A stretch of DNA of 64,000 bases. Source: Strigamia acuminata (taxonomy: Eukaryota; Arthropoda; Chilopoda; Geophilomorpha; Linotaeniidae). This document shows positions 46,701 to 58,208 of this stretch, one piece after another (within the stretch, counting starts at the first letter, position 1; each line of letters starts with the position of its first letter). A program made the translations under genes and the position numbers. The notes under the pieces were generated by a model, which searched no databases, was not told the origin of the DNA, and was given only the letters and a program-made list of their open reading frames with translations. The stretch lies in the NCBI GenBank assembly GCA_949358305.1, contig OX442320.1, positions 8,076,259 to 8,140,258 of the forward strand, written 5' to 3'.

Positions 46701-49700
46701 ACCAACAACGTGTAGTTTTCGCACAGGTATTCGGAATGAGTGGATCCCTTGAGCACGGAGAAGGGAATGAGATAGAGGTCGCCTTCGAGGACCAGTAGGA
46801 GGTCGCGGGGCTGCGTCGTCGGGAGGAAGTTCTCGATGGGGGCGATGAGGATGTCGTACAACGAGCTCAAACAAGCGGGGCCCGGCCAAACGGGGGGCCT
46901 GGACCGAATGGATCCGGGCCGACTGGTCGATCCGCTCATGTGACTTCCGGTGACGCTTCCGAGGCTGAACAAACTGCTCAAACTGTAGTTGCTGCTGTTG
47001 AAAAGATGGGAACGGTTGACCATGCGCAGAAAACCCGACCGGTCTTTTTCCTGGCTTAATTTATCGCTTAGTTCTTCCATATGTTGGTTCCAAGTTTCAT
47101 CCGACTCCGTGTCAACCTCAGTCCTAAGAATATAGAATGTTTTTAATACTTTTTCCCGTCTTTTTATTTAATCGACCAACTTTGGGGTTTGTTGGGTTTG
47201 TATTTCGACGCCTAACGATTCCCTCATGCTCGCAATGTATTGTTCCAGTATGCAAGTCGTGCCTGGACTTTCGGTCGTATTCGCTTCGTCTCCCGCGTAA
47301 ACGTCGCTGAAATTGTGTTGGTGGAACTTGACGATACCTAAAACAAAAAAAATATTTGTTAAAAAACGTATTTTTTGTGTATATTTATTGCACTTGCCTT
47401 TGTTCGGTACAATTACCCAAATGTACAAGTACCCGGTAACCAAAGAGTAATAAATAACCGTAGCTTTCTGGCGGTTAACGACATCCACGATTCCCGCTGC
47501 GGACGACGTCACGGCTTCTTCCAACCGACTCCTCTTCACGCTAACACCTTGTCTTTCCATCAACAAATCCACGAAAGCTCGTGTCCGACCCCGCTCGGCC
47601 ACAACCAACGCTTCGTCGAACCTCCCGAGAGCAACCAAAACCCTCTACCAAACAAAAAAACGTATAAATAGATTAATTTAATTTAATTTAATTAGTTTTA
47701 CCTGCAAAGCTTGATACGAAGCAGTTTGTAGATCGAACAAAGACATGCGATAATCGGTAGACGCTTGCGATTCCCGTCGCATCGCTTCAAACAGATCCGC
47801 AGCTCTGTACAACTGCAATTGGGCGCCTTCGAGATCCGTATGACTCCAGAGCGCTAGGCCTAACCGATGGCGAATCTTGGCTTCATCTTCTCGTTGTCCG
47901 ACCTGTTCCGCAATCACCAATCCTTGTTGGAGATGATTCACCGCTTGGTACGAATCCCCAGTCACGTGATAAATGCGACCCAAACTGCTAAACGCCAAGA
48001 TTTTCACTGAATTATCGCCCAATTGCGTAGCGATATTTAAATGCTGCTCTTGGTATTGCACCGCTTCGTTTAACTTCCCGAGCGACTCGTAAGCCAGTCC
48101 CAAGTTTCCGTAAGCTCTGGCTTGTCCGTTCAAATTACCTATTTGTTTTATAACATAAAAACTAATTCTAAAACAAATTGACTTAAATTTATGCGTACCG
48201 GTTTGTTCGGATATGGTCAAATCCATCCGATGGTACCGCAAAGCGGTCTCGAAATCCCCGGTTTGATGATAAACGTTTCCGAGGCCACAAGCGGCTTCGG
48301 CTTCGATGTCTTTATCTTCCAAGTCCGTGCCGATGTTCAATTGATGCTCCATACACGAAGTGGCTTGCTCGAAATTCCCCAACAAACCGTGAATGTAGCC
48401 CAGCTCGCCGTACGCCGACGCTTTGGCCGACGGATTTTCTAGCTCGTGAGACACGACGAGTCGTTTTTCAAAACAAACCTGAAACGTAATCGGTTTATAA
48501 CGTACAAAACACATCAACACTTGATTAGTTCTTCTCACCAATGATTGCTGCAGGTTTCCAATGCACTTGTGCGAGTTCCCCAACCCGCGATACGCTCGTT
48601 CCTGGTCCCTCAAACTCTTGATTTTAAGTGCAAGCGTTAAATACTGATCCAGACACTTAATCGCCTCTTCAAAATCACCCAAAGCCTCGTAACAATCGCC
48701 TAAATTACCATAACCACGCGCTTTATCGAGTAAATACGTCGGATCCACAACCTAAACACAAATTTAATTAATATAAATAAAATAAAAAAAATAATTTCAA
48801 TTACTTGTTCCAACGTTGCCAACTGTTGTTCGAAGTACCCAATAGCATCTTCAAAATGACTCATATTTAAATGCGAAATGCCTAAATTGCCAAACGCCTG
48901 CGCTTGAAGAAGACAATCCTTTAACTCCTGCGCACGTTCCAAATGTTCCTCGTAACATTTAATCGCATTCGTGTAATTCCCAAGCACCATATGCACAGCG
49001 CCCAAGTGAGTATGCGCGCGACACTCCCCTCGAACGTCATTCAACTCCTGATACAAAATCAATTCCTGAGTGTGAAACCCCAGCGCCTTATCGTGGCACT
49101 TGAGCGCCATATGCGCCAACCCCAGCGCCGAATACGCCCCGGCTTCCAGCACCTTCTCCCCGCACTGCTTGGCCAGCAGCAGCTGCTTGTGGTACACCTG
49201 CACCGCCTCGCTCGTGTTCTTCATCTTCATCAGCACGTCCGCCACGTTCCCCATCGCGCGGAACTTCCCCTGCACGTGTTTCAACATGTGCGCAATGGCC
49301 AGAAAATACTTCTGACACTCCAGCGCCGTCTGGTAATTATCCAGCGCCAAATGCGCCAAGCCCAGATTGCAATACGCGTGTCCCAAGTTCATCCTGTCCT
49401 GCAAATCCTTCGCGAGCACCAAATTCTGGTTGTAATAGCGGATCGCCTCTTGGTAATTGGCCAAACAGTAGTGCGCGTAACCCAGAAAATGACACGCTTT
49501 CGCCTCCGCTTCCACGTCGTTCAGTTCTTGCGACACCATCAAGTATCCTTCGTAGTACGGAATTGCCTGCGTGAACTCGCTGCGCGAACTCAAGCAATTC
49601 CCCAGATTGCACAGCGCGCACGCCTCGCCCACCGCGTCCTTCAGTTCCCTCGCGATGGCCAGGTGGCTCTGGTAATGCAACAGTGCCATTTCGTGCATTC

Positions 49701-51403
49701 CCAACGCCTGGTACGCAACGGCGAGGTTCCCATGCGTCGCCGCTTCCGAGTTCCGATCGTTGACTTCTTTCGAAATGACTAATTCCTGTTTGTGGTATTT
49801 AATCGCTTCTTTGTAGAAGCCCATCGTGTTGTACGCATTACCGATGTTCCCGTACGCTCTTCCCATGCCGGCACGATCCTGCAGGCTCCGTGCGATGTTC
49901 AGATGCGCCTGGTGGAGCTTGAGCGCGGCGTCGTTGTCGCCCATCAACTGGTAAACGATTCCCAGGTTGGAACAAGCGCGCCCTTCTCCGATTTTATCTC
50001 TGGTGACCAGCGCCACTTCCAGCTGCTTCTCGTGCCACGATTTCGCCCGTTGGTAGTCCCCCATGCACCGCGCCGCGTGCCCCAGACCGGCAAAAGCGCG
50101 CGACTCGATCGCCTTGTCCTTGAGTTCTTGCGCCAACTGCTGCACTTGGTTGTGGAACGTGATGGCTTGTTCGAAGTTGCGATGAAAGTGATGCGAACTT
50201 CCCAGATTGCTGTACGCGCGCGCTTCCTCCACTTTGTTCGGGAGTTGTTTCGCCAGCCGGAGATGCTCCGTGTGGCATTCGATGGCGTTTTCGAAGTCGC
50301 CCATCGCTAAGTACACGGCTCCGACGTTGCCAATCTCGCGCGCTTCTTGTAAGGTGTTGTTCATTTGCTTCACCAGTTGCACGCATTGTTTGTGGCTCGC
50401 CAAGGCGTTAGAGTAGTCGCTCGTGGCCGCGTACACGTGGCCGAGGCTGGTGAGAGCGGCGGCGGCTGCGTGGTTGTCTTTGCATTTCATGGCGAGCACC
50501 AATTGGTGGCGATGACTGGCCAGTGCGGCTTTGTAGTTTCGTTTGGAGAAGTGCGCGGCGCCGAGGTTGCCGTGCGCTCTGCATTCGCCGCTTAGGTCGC
50601 CTAATGTTCGGGCTACGGCGAGGTCTTGTTGCATGTAGCTGATGGCTTTTTCGAGGCTGTTGAGGGCCCAATAGGCGCTGCTTAGTGCGGAGAACACGGA
50701 GCCACGGAGTTTAAGACTGCATGTGCTCACTCTTAGTGCGGATTCTAAGACAACGATGGCTGCCGCGTAGTGATTTAATGCGAGTAGTTCTTGACCGATG
50801 ACTGAGATGATTACGAATGGACTTTTGTCTAAACGCATCGCTTGTAATTGGCAGTAACTTGGTTCGAGTGTTGCTGGAATTAAAAATTTATCATTTTTTT
50901 TTTTTTTTTTAGAATTATTTTGTTATTTATTTTTTTTTTTTTACCTCTTAATGGAGATTTCATGGCAGCTTCTATTAGGCCCGTTAAAAGTTGAACGTTT
51001 TTTGAATCTTGTGCTAGTCCTGATGCAAAAGCTGCTAATGCGTCCGGATACCGGCCCAGACATTGCAGAGCAACTCCTTGTCGATAATAAGCCTTTTTTT
51101 TGAATGGAAGATTTATTAGAATTTTTATTTTTATTTTTTTGTTGTTGTGGTACTCACTTTTGGCCATTTTGGATTTAGTTCACGCGCTTTGATCGCATCC
51201 TGTAGAGCTTGCGAGTATTTATTGAGTTGTATCAAAGCAGCGGATCGATTGCTGAGTAAAATCGCATTCGTTTGATCCAAATCGATCGCTTCGGAATAAA
51301 GTTTGACGGCATTTTCGAAGTCTCCACTTTGACATGCGGCGTTACTTTGTCGAACTTTCTCTAAAAATAGCGATTTATTCACAGTTGTCTCGTTGTTAGC
51401 CAT
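43720..51403 (-). CDS. TTC28: TTC28, TPR-repeat protein with CHAT domain
   Basis: Thirteen exons give about 2,317 aa: 51403-51158, 51092-50945, 50873-48805, 48751-48539, 48478-48199, 48138-47702, 47644-47398, 47337-47181, 47123-45589, 45530-45454, 45398-45281, 45217-45110, 45038-43720. A three-TPR N-terminal block (NRSAALIQLNKYSQALQDA) is followed by about 20 tetratricopeptide repeats of the AYGNLG type (to ~residue 1130), then a linker (AERGRTRAFVDLL), and a CHAT domain (~1340-1660) with VHFATHISW and VVVSSCHTRN, then LVSLWPVP-type VMVSLWPVPDTA and HPANWAGFVLIGNDVKL. The C-terminal ~430 residues are Ser/Pro-rich and disordered. Vertebrate TTC28 (TPRBK) localises to spindle poles and midbody. 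Intron 7 is GC-AG. TTC28 is tail-to-tail with B3GLCT. Confidence 0.96.
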
Positions 51404-53632
51404 TTTCTAAAAAAAAATTAAACAAAATCAAAAAAAAAAATTTTTCTAAAAAATATTATTCTTATTATTATATATTTTGTTTAAAAAAATGATAATTAAA
51501 AATTACAACTCAAACATTTTCCTCGTTAAAACTTAAAACCATAAAAACCAAGGCCCCAAAACCCAATTTACACGTAACTTCAAAACCAAACACTAATATC
51601 CACAGTACACGAAATAGGTTCAATAATATAAGCCGTTAGGGTTAACACTCGTTTAAAAATGCAACAAGTGGCTGCAAGTGTCGACATACCCGCACAAATT
51701 CCTTTGCACATCAAATCCGCCATCGTTCCAACTTCAAATCCAAACAACATCAACAACAACAAATTTCATTCTAACAAGTCGAAAAATCCGCACTTAAATC
51801 GGTGCGAAACGTAGCGGGTTCAGCATGGTCCCTCGACGTGTCCTCATTCCTGCCATTTATGCCTTTCCTTCGCCGTGCCTGGCTCAAGGGCACCTGCAAG
51901 GGGGGGTAAGGGGGGCACGAGAGAAACTTCCCAGCTACCAGGCGCAGGTAGATCCGCCCCTGAATTCCGCAACTAAGATAGAGAGAGATGGAAAAAAAAT
52001 ATTAGGAAAGATAATCGCTTTTGTCTTGTCCAGTTAGACCAGACGGGGCTCGGTTTAGGAAATTTTATTACCTCAATTATTGGTTATTTTCATTGATAAT
52101 TCTTTGTTTTTTTTCCATTTAATTGCACATTTACATAATTTGTTGTTATGTAAATATGGAATTGGTAATTGTGGAGTTGGATTTATGGTATTAAAAATCC
52201 ATTCCTTACTGAATTACTCATTTTCAAATCGTGCGCAATTATCCGATGTTATTGCACCTTAAAATTCCTAAGCATAATTAACGTTCATCATTGTGATTAT
52301 TTTCGTGGACTCGCATTCCATGCAACACTTGCTGAATCTTTCATGTGGAAAATCGCGCTTTGTTGAAAACGTCGTCTGGAAAAGCAGCAAAATTTAAACA
52401 TTTCATAATTTCACGCGAGTAAATTTAAATCGATTAAATCAATCGTTCATCGCACTAAAAATGGCTTACTTTGTTGAAACGTTGCCATGGTTACAATTAT
52501 GCTTTTTTTTTAAAAAATGTAAACATGGCCGCACAAACGATCACAATTTAAAAATAATAAAAACGTCGCAAAATGCAATTTCCTAACCCAACTCTTCTTC
52601 ACCTGAAGTTCAAGATTTAAATTTTACACACGTAAGATTCATGTCAAGCTTTGACATTATTCTACTTATCTTAATTTTTTTTAATTAGCATAATAAGCCG
52701 ATAATTTTTTGTTTATTGAGGTCACATAATTGACCAACTTCATTCTCCTGAAAATCGTATCCGAAGCTCAGGCTTGAGACTTGTTGATCGGTCAAAACGA
52801 TAATAATTTCGTCGCGTGCAGTTCGCAGCAGGTGGGAAGGTTTTCCAACTCACTAGGATTGAAAAGGGAGTAAATCGCTTGTAACTGACCACTTTTCAAC
52901 TTGACCAGTAACAAAAGAACTCCCGTGAGCAGTGATGTATGAGACGTCGAGTCTCTACATTTATTTCGTCACAAATTGGTTTAAATTTCCGAGTGCTGTC
53001 GTTGATTTAGTGTCCTGAAAGCAATTTCCATCTGTTTGTCTGCGGGAGCGGTCAAAGTTGAAGGCAAGGTCACTCGCATGGGGTCAGTCGAAGGGCACAA
53101 CCCATCAAACAATAGGGCGGAAAGTGGACAAAGACTAGTAAATAGTTAGCGGTTTACAACGTACAGGTGTGCGATGACTGCAAAATGCCGATAGGTGTCA
53201 TTAGCAAGAATGTGGTAATGGTGCAAGTCATTTAATGGCGGTTCCTAAAGAAAAAGACAAAACACAAAAAATAAATATTTTCTTTTAAAAATATACGTTT
53301 CCATGACCAGTGAAAGAGTGTGGAAAATTTGAGTATTTGTCAGTTGTAACTTAATCAAACTTTATTTCGAAACCAAAGTGTAATTACAGCAATTATTCAG
53401 CATAAAATGAGACACAAGGACAAGTTGACACGCATGATGATAAAAGAGCAAATGAAATATCGACTTAATGACAAAAATAGGCCTAAGTAATAAAAATATA
53501 TATATTGAATACAAGAAAAATAAATAAATACATTTTTCCATTGGTTGTGTGACAAGATATGTTTCACCATAAATATATTAATAAATAGTGTACATAACTA
53601 ATTTGTGTTTTGAGCAATAAGTTTCGATTCCG
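51404..53632. other. Intergenic region between TTC28 and the DEG/ENaC gene
   Basis: 2.2 kb. The right part must carry the DEG/ENaC 3'UTR (minus strand); TTTATT words near 53360 and 53580 could be its poly(A) signals. The left part holds the TTC28 promoter and 5'UTR. Two G-runs of seven and six bases lie near 51900-51915. I find no coding exon, RNA gene or transposon terminus. Confidence 0.5.
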
Positions 53633-56170
53633 TCACCAGACGTTTGTTCTTGGCGGCGAATTGAAGCGATCGGTATAACCACGGTCCGCGTTAAAACCTT
53701 GATTGATATTACCATAGTGGCCATAACTTGTGCTGATGCGGTCATTAAACCGTCTCTTGTCAGCGCCATTACCTTTCTCCAATTGAAGTTGATGTTGCTG
53801 ATGCTGTCGCGCCAAGTTCTGAGCCGCCTCTCGTTTGTAGGTTTCGAAAAACGACTGAACGATCTCGAACACCGACAACACGGAAAGGCCTAAATACAGA
53901 CCCAAATTGCCACCGATGTCGCACAAAAGCGACATCCAATCGTAAGCGTACGATTCCTTAACAATTTCAAAGTAATTGCTGGCATAATAAACGGCAACAT
54001 CCGTTTTGTCTGAATTGAACTTGTAACTTTTAGGCAACATGCTGTACATAACTCGGATGCACTTCTTTATGCATCCGCATTCACGAGAAACGTTTAATTC
54101 CAACAAAATGTCTTCCGATACCTTCTGAGTACTTAAGGCCTCCGCTGCATTGTCGCACATCCTTTTCTTGCTAGTATATTGTTTCATGTACGGCAATCTA
54201 AATAATACAACAAAAAATAAAAAAATAAAATTTAGGACATTCATTATAAAAAGAGGCGCAATTATATCCACCAAATGCCAGTACACTTGTGTATTGTGAT
54301 ACTGTGGGACTATTTTCGACGGTGGGACTTACGTGCAGTTAATATCCTTGTCCAGCATGGCTTGAGCGCATTGCATGTGGCATATTTTATACTGTTCGGA
54401 ACTGATGCAAGGGTTATTTGGTGCATCCAAAGCTTCGTACTTAAGTTTCAAAGAATCAATAAAGTCATTAATCGTTTTTCTGCGTGATTATGTGTGCTTT
54501 TACTTGTTTCACGAGGATGGTGAAGCCAACTTTGGCCCCTGATGTGACTGGGACGAGTTGCTTCATGTCGGGCGGGTCGTGCGTGTCCATAACCAGAAGC
54601 TTGAAAATAAAATTAATCGATTTTAAACACGGGTTGAGTTAGAAACAGACATGGCAGAATCAATAGAAGGTGTGTTTGAATCATAACTTTCTTAAGTCGA
54701 TTAGATTTGCAAATTGGATCAATTTTGCTCACCTTGTATCCATATCTGTTGCAGTAGAATGGTGGTTTCACTACAGTGCTGATCATATTAATTTGGGTGG
54801 CTATTCCATGAAAATCAACATATCGATCTAAAAAATGTATGTTTATAATTATTATTATTTTAAATATTATTATATGACTTTTGTGCGTACTTAAGTCGAA
54901 TTGGATACACATCCCATTGAACATCGTGATTGATTTATTCGTTATAAACGCGTTGTCTTGATCCAGTAACAAATCCTAGCGAAAAAGGCAAACATGAGAT
55001 ATTTATTTACACGAAAAACATGATTATGTCGTGACAAAGTCACATTAGTTTAATCTTGTCAAAGGTTGAAAATAAATCTATCTAATAAATGTCTTTTCTC
55101 AATCCCAATTTGACAATAAATTAATAATTAAATATCATTATTATTATTTTTTTTATATATATTTTTTTTACCTGAAACTTATAACCATGGAAATAGTCTT
55201 GTGCATATGGATCCGTCAACTTCCAAACATCATCAGCAGATAATTTTTTGCCTTTGTACTCGTAGCCAACTAAATGCGCCAATGTCAAGTCGTCACAGTC
55301 GGTGAAATTCTCACCAGTTGTTTTCTTGTAGTCAGCATTCACTTCGGCGAGCGCTTGTGTTTCAACCGGGCAAGCAATCAGAGTTGGGAATTGCACAGTT
55401 TGGTTTTGCACAACCCCGATTTCGGCCGCCACCGGATAACGAAGAAAGAGACCGACTCGGTCGACCATTTGATAGGAGCAGACCGAAATACAAGAAACGA
55501 TGATGCTCAGCCAGAATAATTTACATCCCCACGGTTGTTTGGCGTCGAAAACGTACTGCAGACCTGTGATACCTAAATTCAGCTGCGAGATTCGGGTTTT
55601 TGGTTTGTTTAGTTCTTCCATGATGATCTGTTTGATTTGGATCGTGAGCGGGTCATTCTCGTCAAGATCGCTGTCGCCTTCGTCCTCTCCTCCTTTCTTC
55701 GACAGGCTCGCGCTTCCAGTCTGCGACTTCCCTAGCGCCAACTCTTCGAGACGATTCTCCCCGTCGCGAAAATGATAATCGCCTTAAATAAATCGTCAAA
55801 TATTTACAAAATAATCCCCAAAATTTCATTCTGTCCTCTCTTCATCGAGTTGTTGAGTGAAGAATGAGGAAAAGAAAGAATTAAATTGAATTAACTGCGG
55901 CCGCACAACACCGCAATGCGGAGACATCAACGGATTGCGATTTATGCACCGAAAGTGTTAAATCGACGTTTAATTCGCCATAAATATCAAGTTTGAAGAC
56001 TTTGCGGTGAGTTTTTGGTAAATTAAAAGTAATTTTGAGTACTTACTTGAACCGCCTGCCTTCGGGTTGGAATATTTGGTTTGGAAATTCCTTTTGGCGT
56101 TGGCATTTATGTTGCTCGCCAGCCAAGACGAAGAAACGACATTCATGTTGTGCACTTTGTTGGAATACAT
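53633..56170 (-). CDS. DEG/ENaC-family sodium channel subunit
   Basis: Seven exons give 560 aa: 56170-56047, 55782-55172, 54975-54891, 54827-54733, 54599-54504, 54439-54333, 54197-53633. A polar cytoplasmic N-terminus leads to TM1 (~129-150, KLFWLSIIVSCISVCSY), post-TM1 FPTLIACP, a large extracellular domain with paired cysteines (FYCNRYGYK, CISSEQYKICHMQC, RECGCIKKCI), then TM2 (~463-488) with DIGGNLGLYLGLSVLSVFE, whose GLS is the GxS selectivity filter. Channels of this family are trimers gated by protons, peptides, mechanical force or constitutively; the ligand cannot be inferred. The Gly of the N-terminal HG gating motif is present but the His is Thr (GITGLQYVF, ~112-120). The short Gln/Asn-rich cytoplasmic tail is unusual. 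I cannot assign it to ASIC, ENaC or another subfamily. Confidence 0.92.
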
Positions 56171-58208
56171 TTTGGCGGTTTGGTCACGTCAACCGCTCTA
56201 CAGGTGGATCCCAGCCGGAATGCGTGTGTTATCTTGTCACACAAATCCAACTTGGGCTGGTAACCCAGCGACCACTAAACAAGTCATAAATATTGTATGT
56301 AAATCCAAAGGCGGAGCAAAATTTACTACAAACTAATGTCAATATTGTCATGGTAAAAGCTTGAAAAAGTTATAAAACCGAAATTGGAACACGCAAAAAC
56401 TAATGTAATTGGATCAGTCACCAGAGTAATGTCATCACAGTTAATAAAATAAACGATGGAAAATTTTTTTTTCTGTTTTAAATAAAAAAGAAAGAAATAA
56501 AAGACGTAATTTGTATTGATTTGATCTTTACTTAATAAATGCGTGAAATTTTACATGCCTTCACTCGATGAATATACATAACATACATTCTCCATATCAC
56601 AAAATAATAAAATACACTTATATTTCGATTCCGTTTTCGTTTTAATTTTAATTAATCATTGCAACTACACTTCCAACCATTCACACTACAATAGAAAAAA
56701 AATCAATCATTTATCGTTCCATCAATTATTAATAAATAGATTTTATTCACACTACACAACTCGTTCTAAAAAAAAATCATTTCTGGGCTTTCTTAAAATA
56801 TTAAAATACAATAGCAAAAACTTAATTTCTAAAGATGAAATTATTTACATTTATTTAGGAAGTGTCTTTTGAAAACAAATTTTTATCTTTCAATATATAC
56901 ATTTTTTGAAATTTCTTAATGTTTAATAAATTTCTCGCGCGAGGAGGAAAAAAAAATCAATTTTTGGGTCGTTTTTTTGCAAATTTCTCTTTAAATAAAA
57001 ATATCGATCAAAAATTTATTTTTTAAAGAAAACAGATTGGCTGACAAATAACCTTGACCGAAGTTTCTAGTTTACAATTTTCCCATGGTAACTTCAAAAA
57101 AAAAAAACAATCTTATTACCATGTGATGAAAAACAAAGACAGAAATTGCAAAAAAAAATAAATAAATAATTTTTTTTTTCTTTTTTTGCTTTTAAGATAA
57201 GTCTTACATACAAATAAAAACTTATCAACTGATATGACCAGTTCATTAAGCAGCTAAAAGGCACAGAAGCATCGAATCATAAAATGCTTATTAAAATTTC
57301 AGAGCTAAAACTGAAAAATCGAAGACAAAACAAACGAAAAACAACAACAAAACCTCAATTTTCTCAATTAAAAAGACAGATCTAAGAATAGTCATTTCTA
57401 ACACTAGACAAATATTGATAAATTTGTTTCTAAGCTTTAAAAATTAGATATTTTAAGGTTTTCTTTTCTTTTCTTTTTAAATATTACATCATACACTCAT
57501 CACAACATATATTATGAATTAATCATTCATCTCAACTAAAATATTTCAAAATAAATAACAAAAATTAAATAAAAATAAAAAAACACAAACAATGTTCCCT
57601 GATTGACTGAAATAAAGGACAAAATGGAACTCAAAGAGTGAGAAATCGAGTCTAGTTTAACTCAAAACAAAAATCACAGACCAATGGAAGTCTATCAACT
57701 AACCCGTTTTGTTAAAACAAATAATTATCATTAAAATTTAAAATTTAAATTTTTTTTTTTTAGACCAGGTGAAAAAAATGTAATTTCCGACATTTTACAG
57801 TCCATTTCCTTGGCCCCTCACAAAAAAATTCATTTTTTTGTTTATTTTAACACAATACTCTTTTACTCCACACCTAAAAAACAAAAAAATCTAATAAAAA
57901 CCCACGAAGAGTATTTAAATTTGTGCAGAAATGATATTGTATACTTCAACAACGTGCACACATTTCACATTCAACTATTTTAAATTTCAATTTCTCTAAG
58001 AATATATATTTCCTTCTAAATATAACCACAAAAAAAAAAAACAATAAAAAAAATAAAAAAATGAAAACTACTTTAATCGTACCTTAAAAAGTTGTGTGAA
58101 CCGAAAAACAAACGACTACTTTCTTATATTAAAAAGAAGTTTGCCAGTCTTAACATTTCTAGTCACTTCTTTTGTCGGTTAATACTGCAAACTAGCTCAC
58201 TATGTTTG
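56171..58208. other. Intergenic region between the DEG/ENaC gene and ULK
   Basis: 2.0 kb of very AT-rich sequence. It should contain the DEG/ENaC promoter at its left end and the ULK 3'UTR at its right end, both on the minus strand. Many TTTATT/TTATTT words occur, and none stands out as the ULK poly(A) signal. No exon, RNA gene or repeat family is recognisable. Confidence 0.5.

Noticed and set aside
45855-46889. A 344-codon minus-strand frame and long plus-strand frames inside the CHAT exon
   Set aside because: They overlap the TTC28 frame that matches the family residue by residue. Their Arg/His-rich composition is typical of off-frame reads of a G+C-richer exon.
51890-51925. Two long G-runs as a possible G-quadruplex
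   Set aside because: Only two runs are present; four separate G-tracts with loops are not clearly formed, so the claim is too weak.
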